Source: Heterobilharzia americana (Eukaryota; Platyhelminthes; Trematoda; Strigeidida; Schistosomatidae). Taken from it: DNA of 64,000 bases. The notes under the pieces were generated by a model that saw only the letters and a program-made list of their open reading frames with translations, searched no databases and was not told where the DNA came from. The DNA lies in NCBI GenBank assembly GCA_944470555.2, contig OX104132.1, positions 2,737,755-2,801,754 of the forward strand. Reading direction: 5' to 3'. The translations under genes and the position numbers were made by a program. Position 1 is the stretch's first letter. Every line of letters begins with the position of its first letter. Positions 1-9,169 of the stretch are shown here, piece by piece.

Positions 1-599
1 TCAGTTTCACCATGTATCACTACTCTTGATCATTTCTGAGACTGTTAGCTAAGTTACGCGTCAGCTACTTTCCCCTTCATTTTGGTCAGAGCCGGCTGTA
101 ATAAGTCTTCCGGTATCAATCAGTTTCGATGATAGTTCAGGTTATCAACCGCCTTCGCCTCTGCTTCTGCACCAGACTTAATCTCACGCCAAGGTAGCTA
201 GGGATGTTCACTGCTGTCACGTTCACACAAATCCTTAGGCGAATCCCTGTAAGTATGCGCCTGACGTCCTCACCTTGCGATCAAGCACAACCAGGCTTCC
301 CTGTCACCTGTTTCCTACGACCATTGAGGTGCGGATATACATCAGCCCGTACAAGTGCGTCGTTGCAGTCCATACTGGTACTATAGGAAGAGCGGCGACC
401 ATCGGCCGATCCTCTCCACTGATAGCTTTTAGCAATCTGAACTGTCTGTTTGGTTTGAAATCAGCAAACGCCATGAGAGAGAATGTCTTTCCTCATGTTT
501 GAAGTTGATGCTGACCGGAAAGAAATGATTGCCAGAGCAGAATCGTTAAGCAAACGATCGCAATTTTCGGTCCTTAGGGATAAGGCTGCACAATACATG
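1..599. other. Unassigned flank
   Basis: No gene is supported. Short open frames exist in several frames but none shows a recognisable domain or a splice-consistent structure. Part of this stretch may be the 5' continuation of the decayed CR1-like element to its right, but I cannot align it by eye. Confidence 0.4.
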
Positions 600-1980
600 G
601 GCTACCAAGATGTTTATATGGAACATGTTCCGTCAAACTCTTCCCTTTCTACTTGTGTTGATCTTTGATGGTGTTAAGTCATGGAGAGCCATAACCTCTG
701 AAAAAGAATCAAGTGCACTGCAAATTAACTCCAGATTGCTTACGCAAAGAAGGAATAATAATGGACGAGCAGCTGACCTGGATGGATGCTGGGAAATGTT
801 TCTCCGTACCAGAGGTTCCTAAAACAAACCCACTACCTCTGCGTTTCACAACTTTCCCATAACCTCACAGAGACTGGTAACGTAGGCGCCTGCTCCAGTT
901 GTCCAGCACGTGTCTGAAGCGCTCACGCAGTACTGCATTTTATGAGCAGACAACTAGGCTCTCTCACCCTACAACTCTTCTTGAAGCTGTACAAGACCTA
1001 CATACGACCACACTCAGACGTCCACAGAGTCAGTATACCACCAAGTGTGAAGAGAGATGTGAACCCCTTGAGAAAGTTCACAGGGGCATCCACGGATGTT
1101 TATGAAAGCGGCAACACCTCTGCGGGCACAGACTTAAAGACCTAGGACATTATTCTCCCAGCTATAGTAGGTAACGAGGTGATTTCGTGATGGCTTGCCG
1201 AATACTGAGTAATTCAAGCCATTTGAGCAACTGGAATTTTACCGAATGGCCACTGTAGCAGTCCTAGTAGTTATCGAGGGAGAGTCGCTTATCGACGGGC
1301 AAAAACCCACCCTTTTTGACTGAGAGCTGGCGGGCACTGGAACACGTTGTCTGCCGAGATTACTGCTGCTCAGTCTGTTAATAGCTTGAAGGAGAGGTTT
1401 GACAGCTGCATAGCGAAGCACCACGTGTATTCATCTAGCAGGGATACGGACTAGGTTTATGCAACTTACTTACTCCACTCCACTCAACACAACACAGCAC
1501 AGCCAACCCTATACGAAATCTTTTGTACACACCATCATCCTCGTTCTCTTCCATGCGGCTTTATCATCTCACCCTAGATTTTGAGTTTCACCTTATCACC
1601 TTCTTTTCACACGAATCTACTCGGGCTTTTCCTTCCCCTACGCTTCGTCTCACCTTGTTTTTCTTCGCACTCCCTCTCTCTTGATCTCGCTCGATATCCT
1701 TTCAATACCCTCTTCAACCACTCTGAGCGACTGTCTGGTGGTGTGACACTCAAGAAACTCGTCTTCGCTTCACTTCTTCAAATATGCATACAACCCCCAC
1801 AAATTTAATCGGCAAACGATCTCTGATTGGGCTGATCAGAGCCATAACAGGTGAGTGGCAGATCTGCCCAATCGGAACCTGCCAAAAACTAGGAGCCGGT
1901 CCACAAGAACTAGAAGCGAGCTCGAAGAAATCAATTGGTTTACACTGACTGGTAAAAACGTATTGGGTATTGGTTGTCTT
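600..1980 (+). mobile_element. Decayed CR1-like non-LTR element, 3' part
   Basis: A heavily mutated relative of the CR1-like element at 7722-12582. Around 650-760 the frame resembles the stretch after the FADD motif (LIFDGVKSWRAITSE against LLFADDIKIWRVVNEE). Near 942-1060 it reads SRQLGSLTLQLFLKLYKTYI, matching RRQLGALTPELFLTIFKSYV. Near 1320-1453 it reads HWNTLSAEITAAQSVNSLKE, matching the conserved tail with ALWNALPRHI. A pyrimidine-rich stretch (about 1500-1720) corresponds to the 3' UTR of the better copy, and the end near 1970 carries a GGGTATTGG motif like the ATTGGATATTGG end of other copies. It is non-functional, with many stops and frameshifts. Boundaries are approximate. Confidence 0.65.
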
Positions 1981-2799
1981 CTGAAACCATCGTGTTTCAT
2001 CGTACATTTTTCAACTTTTTTCAATACACTATTTCTCAGGCGAAGAAAAGAAACAAAGAATAAACGTTATGCCGAATGGAAATGGACTTTTGAATGCACA
2101 GAAATACAGCATATTACTTTTCGTAAGACCCTTTTTCGTATAGCAGGTTTTTATACGGGTTGAGTGAAATATAACCGACAAATTTGCGTCCAACATTTTT
2201 CCATACCGAAGTCTCAGCTGGACGCTACTATAACCTCAGGTACCTGGTTCACATTCTGATCTTGTTTCGAACAAAGTTTAGTGACGGGTAACCTTGAAGA
2301 TGATTGATCAGGTTGGGGATACTGGAGAGAAAAGCATACATTAGACACGTCGACACTGTTGCTGACTCTCCATAAACTGATGAATTACGTCGGATATAAC
2401 ATGAAAGGTTACTTGCGGAAAGTTGGATTGCTTGCGAGAGATGTTAACTTTGAAGGTGGTGTTGCAGTGGATTGAATGTCTAGCAGTAAGAAGAGAGATG
2501 GTTTTATCTTTCATTGTGCCACCTGCTACAAGAAGAAATCCATGAGAACAGGATGACTTTTCAAAGGATATCCTCTCGCTCTACAGAATACCACGATTTC
2601 AGCATTATATTGGGTTTTTTGAAGACCTGTAATACCAGGTGGAGCTGTGAATGACGCCAGTAAAGTTCCTTCAGCGCAGTAGTATCAGCACTACGGAGAT
2701 ATTTACTCTGAAAATAATCTGTAGGTTTGATGTAAAGCTTGGTGCAGTAGACAGCGTGGTGGAACTAGATGATTGCTTTGTTCGGAGACGTGAGTGTAA

Positions 2800-3475
2800 C
2801 CGAGGAAGAGGATTGACACCTATCTAGGCAGCATCATTTCAACCGGGGATAGTACAGACGAGGACGTCGAAGCCAACCAGGATCAAAATGCAAGACAGGC
2901 CTTTACTAACGTTAAACCAGTGTGAAGATCTAGTGCACTCAGCATAAAGCATTAAGGAGATCCGGATTTTCAACACTAATCCAGTCAAGCCAGTGCTGCT
3001 ATATGGTTCAGAAAGTTGGCGCGTCACGAAAAGCATTTCCAACAAACTACAGATATTCATCAACAGCTGTCGCCTATGCTGACTCGATGCTGAAGGTGAG
3101 ATGGCCAGAAAGAATAAACAGTGAGGAAGTCTGGCTTGCCGGCAACGAACCAACCAAGAAACCGTCACTCAGCAAATATGTAGGAGTCGAGAGTGAAGAT
3201 GGGTTGGGCATGCACTGAGAAGATCATCAGAGGGCATCACGCACCATGCACCACGCACTCGAGTGGATCCCAAGTGGGAGACGGCGAGTTGGTCATCCGA
3301 GGCGAGGGTGACATGGAGGAGATGATATGAGGAAGAAATGAGAGGTTGTGGGGAGTCGTGGAGCCAGGTTCGAAAGACTGCATAGAAGAGAGTGGAATGG
3401 AGGCGTGCTGCCGAATCGCTATGTTCCACTAGGAACCCGAGGGAGGAGTAATAATAATAATAATAATAATAACAA
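2800..3475 (+). mobile_element. RTE-like element (family B), decayed 3' end
   Basis: Matches the C-terminal part of an RTE-type reverse transcriptase: TYLGSI near 2820, remnants of the FNTNVK..LYGSETWRVTK region near 2970-3040, then the WIGH..RRP..WNP.GKRR tail near 3200-3300 in broken frames. It ends in (AAT)n at 3449-3479, the 3' signature of every family B copy here. No frame is intact. In the right arm most of this segment has been deleted. Confidence 0.7.
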
Positions 3476-3479
3476 TAAT
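3449..3479. repeat. (AAT)n microsatellite at RTE-B 3' end
   Basis: About ten AAT/AAC triplets directly after the conserved RTE-B terminus (ACTAGGAACCCGAGGGAG), consistent with a short-repeat tail of an RTE-type element. Confidence 0.8.
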
Positions 3480-3547
3480 TCATCTTATCACTTAACGGAG
3501 AAAAACCCACTGAAACTACTAGTTGCAGCCTACTTGGTGGGTAAGAA

Positions 3548-3600
3548 TGAAATCTAGGAAGTGCGTTTCGTCCTACTCAGGACACCTCAACTGGATGAAG
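3548..3600 (-). ncRNA. Degenerate hammerhead ribozyme, Sm-alpha-like
   Basis: On the minus strand the sequence contains CATCCAG, a damaged first core segment (TTGAGGTG instead of CTGANGA), a perfect stem II (GTCC with GGAC, loop TGAGTA), the second core segment GAAA, then CGCACTTCCTAGATTTC, which parallels the schistosome Sm-alpha hammerhead 3' side as I recall it. The first core is mutated at two positions and stem III is lost, so activity is unlikely. The right arm lacks it because of its deletion. Confidence 0.45.
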
Positions 3601-3619
3601 CCGCACCTCAGTAAATGAT

Positions 3620-4723
3620 GGTGCCCCTTCTGAGGCGCCTTGAATTTCTTACCCATCGCTTCAAATGTCAGGGAATTGTCAGTCAGGTCACTGAGGCATG
3701 ATACACATCTCTTGTGTAACGAAGATTAGTTCCCACTATATGTTGATATACATAAAATTCTCTCTCTTTTTATACTGGATTGATTTGACCTCCTATCTTG
3801 TGATATGAGCTTCTTTACGAAAGCCTGGTTGGTTAGATTCGACACGTTTTCAATCTCATCTTGTGCTAGAATGAAGAAAGTGTTGTCAACGTAGTGAGTC
3901 GGAATTTCCGGTGACTATTATTTGGTCCGGAAATGCAGTTGACAAGGTGGTGAAGATTTCTATGTATTTCTTTATATCGTTTGAATGTAGATTACCCAAG
4001 GAATCAACTCGTAGGTTCTAGTGGAATATCAAACTCATGTATCTGGCATCTACCATCAAAGCCCTGCAAGGCCGTCATTGTTGTTCTTTTGTGTTTTAGC
4101 CAGCTTTCTCTAAACTCTGGAATTGTTTTCTCTGGATCTGGTTCTTATAACTGTTGAAGTGGGTTTTCTTCGAGGCGTTGTAAAACGAATCCGTCATTAA
4201 TGGTCTGTTACGTCATGAAAACATCGTGCACAAATCAATCCTGAAGGTCAGTGTGGTAGCAACAGAAGCCATAATTTCATTCCAACAAAGGTTCTCTACA
4301 ATCTTGACTGTATGGAATATGAGGTGAAAGAGGTGAATGTGTGCTGAAAATCTCTTCACCAATTTGTGACTGGGCAACACTCAACGTCACAAAACGAACT
4401 ACCTCAACTACCTCATACAATATTTCAATATGTTCTACTTCTTAATGAGGATTTCACTTGACCTCCACAACATTATATGACATTGAGCTTCGAATCTTTT
4501 CCATCAGTTCTATTCATTTCAAATTGTACAAATAACATTGGGTCTTCAACTTTTACTAAGCAACATTACTCGCCTCATTCAGTTTATATTTCGACATTCT
4601 GTTCCAGAAGCTATCGTATTCAGTTATGTTGTATGTGAAAACTAAATTGACGTTTAGTGAAATGGGTCTGACAATTTTCCAGTGTTGAAGGATTTATGTG
4701 AAATGAGTCTGAGTATAAAAACC

Positions 4724-4799
<76 letters not shown>

Positions 4800-5183
4800 T
4801 AACAAATTCGCTTGTTTCAAGAGTGTTAGCCATGAAGAAATATTCTATATAATAACTTTTGCGGTTAAAAAATATCCAAACAAATGTGTAAATATCGCAG
4901 ACAAACACATGAGAGTGACTTTAACACCAGATTAACCTTTCACTCGTCTAGGGTTATTTTCATCAAGTATGTAACTGGACAACTTCTGTTCACACAGTGC
5001 AATCTTGTATATCAACTTAATACAACTAGTTGAGTTACACTACTAAACATGTGCATCGAGTAACAGAGAAAAGAAGATAAATCCAGTAGAGAAAAGTTTT
5101 CCTTTTTCTACGATATCCTACTTCCGAAGCTATACAATAGTGTACATAGACAAATTATAAACAAAAAGCAATCTGTCAATAAA
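3620..5183 (-). mobile_element. Penelope-like RT fragment, decayed
   Basis: On the minus strand at 3841-3900 the translation includes HYVDNTFFILAQDEIENV, which resembles the catalytic block of Penelope-like reverse transcriptases (YVDDTF..), with the second aspartate replaced by Asn. The same residue is changed in the right arm, so the loss predates the duplication. The rest of the stretch has no continuous frame; its assignment is by position between this block and the PLE-B fragment. It contains a TA microsatellite. Confidence 0.45.
4727..4797. repeat. (TA)n microsatellite, long in left arm
   Basis: About 35 TA units. The mirror site in the right arm (42681-42703) has only about ten, partly interrupted. 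Confidence 0.95.
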
Positions 5184-5228
5184 CAAGGCATACTTACATC
5201 ATTAAGTCAGTTTGTGCTCAAAACAACT

Positions 5229-5663
5229 GATGTCAGTCTTCGATGAATAACAACTTGAAATATTTCCAAATCTCCACAACCCCCTCAAAATTTAATTGAA
5301 CTAGTGCTCGTTGGTGACTAGCTTCGAGAAGTATTCCCGAAGTTCCGATGAAAAGTCGCGACCGGTGGAGTCAAAGCCTGATGGCCGTGAGGACAAATAC
5401 TCAACGATGAGAATGGGTGGCGGTTTGCGCTATATCGTGAGCTAACAGATGTTGGAAATATGGAGCATTGGATCCTGACCCAGTGGCTCAATGGTAACGC
5501 GCTGGTCGCGGAACCTGAAGGCCGCGGGTTCGATCCCTCCTGGTGGAGACATGGGTGCGCACTGCTGAGGAGTCCCACACTAGGACGAAACAGCTGTCCA
5601 GTGCTCCCAGGTTTCCTTTGTTCCTCCAGCTGATGTCAGTCTTCGATGAATAACAACTTGAAA
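5229..5663 (+). mobile_element. tRNA-derived SINE with hammerhead ribozyme
   Basis: A 0.43-kb insertion missing from the three sister sites (near 14155, 33710 and 42250). It is bounded by a 33-bp direct repeat (5229-5262 and 5630-5662, beginning CTGATGTCAGTCTTCGATG). Inside is a pol III-type promoter: A-box-like TGGCTCAATGG at 5484 and B box GGTTCGATCCC near 5528. A perfect hammerhead follows at 5559-5604. Layout and ribozyme match the schistosome Sm-alpha type of retroposon (known family). The long terminal direct repeats also resemble metazoan retrozyme-like elements. It is the youngest insertion in the arm. Confidence 0.8.
5559..5604 (+). ncRNA. Type I hammerhead ribozyme, core intact
   Basis: All conserved parts are present in order: stem I 5' strand GCACTG (5559-5564), core CTGAGGA (5565-5571, fits CUGANGA), stem II GTCC (5572-5575) with loop CACACTA and GGAC (5583-5586), core GAAA (5587-5590), very short stem III CAG/CTG, cleavage triplet GTC ending at 5598, and stem I 3' strand CAGTGC (5599-5604), an exact complement of the 5' strand. 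The nearly loopless stem III is what is known for retroelement hammerheads thought to act as dimers. Predicted self-cleavage is 3' of C5598. Confidence 0.85.
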
Positions 5664-5802
5664 AAGAAATGAAGAATGGAGAGGAGTTGGATAATAATCT
5701 TTTTGACAACGGAAATAATGAGGAAGGCAAGGAGTTTGACAAAGGTGAAAACTGGTGTTGGTAGATGAGAAATGCTTGAGAAGTGGTTGACTGTCCACTT
5801 GA

Positions 5803-5827
5803 TAGATAGATAGATGGATAGATAGAT
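5803..5827. repeat. GATA/TAGA microsatellite
   Basis: Short run of GATA units with one GGATA variant. It is present in three of the four PLE-B 3' ends (here, 33837-33859, 42087-42109); the copy at 13045-14203 lacks it with about 45 bp of flank. Confidence 0.7.
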
Positions 5828-6830
5828 GTGAAGAAGGTGAACAATGAGATATAGGTGACAAAGTAGGTGATAATGATAAACTAAGTAATTGTAATGAAAT
5901 TAAAACAAGATTTTGAAAGTGTTAAGACTTCGTGTGGTAAGATAAGAGATTGAATATACTTGTTGTGGATGCAGAGATCAGGTTGGAATTGATGAATTAC
6001 CAGTGCTTCTGCTATGCTACACAATTGTCGAAGATGTATTCCTTTCCAACCTTTTCATTTGACTGTATGAATGAAAGTGAAGGAGAACTCTAGTCGAGCT
6101 TCATGTTAGGAGTTGACCAAATGTTCAACAATTGAACTGTTAATTGATTTATATTCTCCCCTCGACAACCATACAGGTTAGTACTCAAGGTACGTGTGTG
6201 AAGTGAGCACTTCACACGGCCTACATAACTAGTTCCACATGACCAAGTCAATTGGTCAACACACATTGAGGTGGCCCAAACTGTCAACTTCTCGTTAACG
6301 CACTCGAGAACCAATCGGTGATTAGAGAAGCTGGCTGATCTGTAGCTACTCACAAAAGAATGTCTTGTTCAGTGATCTGGACAGCCAATTCTTCACAATC
6401 TCTGCTGCCCTATCACCTTTGAAACCAACCTTCATAAACAAGGTGTTCTTTGCAACTATGAGTACTTGCTTCGTATTCTCTCTCAATTTCAACTTCTTCT
6501 CAATAAATCTGGATGAGTATCCATTTCGAATGAGAATTCTCCTCAGTTTGTTTAATTCATCGTCCGTAGTATGACTCGTGCAGATTCTTCTGATTCTTGA
6601 AGATAAATGAATGGATGAAATTGGTTTTCCGGCTGACAGGGGTACCCAACAATGTAAATTCAAGTATTGACCATTCCATGTAGGCTTCCTATAAATCAGT
6701 CTGTGAAGCAAGCTGTCTGGTGTTATTTCCAAGAGAAAGACATTCAGAAGATGGAATTCTGAGTTCACTACGAATATTGATATGAAGTTGATCGATGGGT
6801 GATAACTAGTATTGGTAGATGAGAAATCCG

Positions 6831-7270
6831 AATAGGCATTGCTTATTGGATTGTTTCGACTTTGTCGACTCAGTTAGTAATGCGAATACACCCGGTAAGT
6901 GAATGACCTCTCTCGATTTGGTCTCGCTCTTCACAAATCTCCCGTTACGGAAACTTACACTGTTTTCCATATGATTTCAATTTTCGCGTGTGTATCCCTG
7001 ATCACTATTTAGAAGAATTGCTTCTAAGGTGTACTTTCAACGTGCAGTTCAAATTCAACAACGTGACATATAGACAAAAGGATGAGGTCGCTGTTGGGTC
7101 ACCACTTGTACTGCTGCTGGTTGATTGCTTTATGGCGAACCTGAAGAATAGTGTACTTCATTCAACAATTGATAGTTTCTACCTATGCAAAAGATATATG
7201 CATGATATATTCATCACAAGTAATCAAAATACAGATAGTATAAGTGTAAAGCTTGGGCACTGTGGTTGAA
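6831..7270 (+). mobile_element. Penelope-like element B, RT half (5' part)
   Basis: At 6988-7269 the plus strand encodes the palm region of a Penelope-like RT: NVTYRQKDEVAVGSPL, then LLLVDCFMANL, then RYMHDIFITSNQ in the place of the usual YVDD.F block (YMHD here). The matching C-terminal half is at 13045-14203 on the same strand, so the element was split by the insertion of PLE-A with its nested CR1-like element. Inactive. Confidence 0.7.
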
Positions 7271-7721
7271 TGTAATTCCATATTAGATTTGTTTATTTGA
7301 TATATAGCGCACAGTCAGACAGTATTATTTACTTGATTACGTTTCCAGCATAAATTATCATTGCTCATAATCATCACATCAATGTAATGACACACAAGTT
7401 TCGATATCTGATTTAATAGTCGTGTCACCTGATTTCTCTTTGTTTTTTGATTGGTAGTAAAGTTTTCCATATCTCTGGTATAGGTGTTGTGTCATTCCTA
7501 TCACATGTGTTGGGTGTGGATTCGTTGAACAAAGATTCAGTAGTTAATCTCTCTCTCCACCTAGCTATATTAGACTTAAGTAAGTACAGTGGTTTTGTCC
7601 CACCCTATTGTATGATTGTGTGTTAATGAATGTAATGCAATGGCCGAGTGTTTTTCTGGATTATTGATCTTATTGGGGTCTGTTGTTCTGTGTTTAGCTA
7701 AATTCCTATGTTCTGTTATTC
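7271..7721 (-). mobile_element. Penelope-like element A, GIY-YIG C-terminus and 3' UTR
   Basis: The minus strand just left of the CR1-like insertion reads LTEHRNLAKHRTTDPNKIN, then HSAIALHSLTHNHTIGWD, the C-terminal part of a Penelope-type GIY-YIG endonuclease, then a stop and about 300 bp of non-coding 3' sequence. The upstream part of the same element is at 12583-13040. PLE-A and PLE-B are distinct families by sequence. Confidence 0.7.
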
Positions 7722-7724
7722 TAA

Positions 7725-9169
7725 AAGGCTTCAGAACAAGGCAGCCACGAGCAGTTCGCCACAGTCCGTAGCACCTTATTCATGGAAGGAAGGCTGTATT
7801 ACGACACCCCATGGCTGCAGTGTTTGCACCAAAGTCGTTTCGGTAGTCGATGAGGCATTTGCATGCAACCTGTGTCACCGATGGGCGCATTGCCACTGCG
7901 ACACCAAAGTCCCCCGATAATACTATAAGCTGATGAAGAGACAACCATGCAAGTGGTTCTGTTGTATCTGTCCAGAGTGCAGGAAAATGCCCGCACTCCG
8001 CACAGAAAGCCTGAAGGAGATGCTCTCCGCCACGCGAAAGCTACCAGCATCCTCGAATAAAGTAGGGTTAACACGAAAGGATAACACAGAGAGACCTGGA
8101 AACAGACCTAGAGCTCCAGCTGTGGGCACGCCACCTCGCGTGGGGACCATATTAGGTCAAGTCTCCATACCTCCTACCCGGCCCCAGGGGACGTCAAGCG
8201 TATGGCCAAAGACATCGACCGCTAAAGCCTCTACGAAACCCATTCCCAACACCCCACACACCGTGACTGAGAAACAACCAGTGGAATTACTCAAACCCAT
8301 TGGGAAGTCAGGCGTGCCACCCACAACGAACCCAGGTCACAGGAGGACCAACTCGATCATTTTGTTCAACGTCGATGTATCGACAGACTCATTGTTGGTC
8401 GAGAGGGAACGGTTTGACAGACGACTGTGGACCGACTACTTTCAGATGCTGGGACTCCTTCCCCTCTCTGCAACTTTGTGTCGCCTTTCTCGAGGAAGCC
8501 GTGCACCCCGGGATAAGCCACCCCCTTTACATGTGTCTCTAAATGCTGCCAGAGAGGCCGAAGACACCCTCCTTCTTTTGCGACAACTGGAGGTCGTTAA
8601 TGCCTGCGAAATTCGGGCCAGACCCGACAAGCCACTGTCAATTAGGGAGGAGGAGTGAAAGTCAGCGGTTGGAGATCCCAGCAGAAACAACACCATAGTT
8701 GTACATGGGATTCCTGAATTGCCAAGTGACCACTCGGTCAAAGATCGGTACTTTCACGACATCCAACAATGGCAATGGCTCTCAACCAAAGTCGGTCTGG
8801 ACAGCATACCGGCCAACAGCGTCAGTAGACTGTCAAGGCCAGCGCACCTGAAGTCCATACCCAATCCCAGACTACTCGCCGTCCAGTTCGACTCATATGC
8901 CTCCCTCACAGACGTTCTACACGCATGGTATAATGCGAAAGATCGCATGGGTGGCTCAACACGTATATGTGAAAGTAAGCCTAGACCCACGAGTTGAGAG
9001 GAGAGACGGCAACCACCAAGACCTCTGGAGTCAGTGGTCGTCACACAGAAGCTGACCAGTGAGTTAGATACATCAAGTAAAGAAGCCACCACTGCCATAG
9101 CCCCCACCCAAGTTAAAACAAAACACAAAAAAGGAACAATGCCAGTCCTATGAGGACTGGCGAGGCTAG
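7725..9169 (+). pseudogene. CR1-like ORF1, left arm (stops)
   Basis: Homologous to codons 91-572 of the intact ORF1 at 47450. A TAA at 7918-7920 replaces the CAA codon in VPRQYY inside the PHD finger. A TGA lies at 8656-8658 after SIREEE, and another near 8994 replaces a CAA codon. The right-arm mirror has none of these three, and amino-acid changes are denser here than in either other copy. The tail overlaps ORF2 by 20 nt, as in the intact copy. Confidence 0.85.

Larger units (their letters stand above)
5184..6830 (-). mobile_element. Penelope-like element B, outer 3' fragment
   Basis: Minus-strand frames give the end of a Penelope-like protein. At 6346-6768 it has LIYRKPTWNGQYLNLHCWVP (the conserved block after the RT palm) and a basic linker; at 6090-6353 it has the start of a GIY-YIG-type domain (CGTSYVGRVKCSLHTR). 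A one-base deletion near 6197, relative to the right-arm copies, shifts the frame after SLHTR. It lies head-to-head with the plus-strand PLE-B copy at 6830. A SINE interrupts its 3' part at 5229-5663. Defective. Confidence 0.75.

Noticed and set aside
3169..3510. 113-codon minus-strand frame with poly-Tyr
   Set aside because: It is an antisense reading of the RTE-B tail and its (AAT)n run.
4654..4908. Frame with long Tyr-Ile repeats
   Set aside because: It is the translation of the TA microsatellite.
7799..8150. Minus-strand frames opposite CR1-like ORF1
   Set aside because: Antisense shadows of the PHD-finger coding region, also seen at the other two copies.
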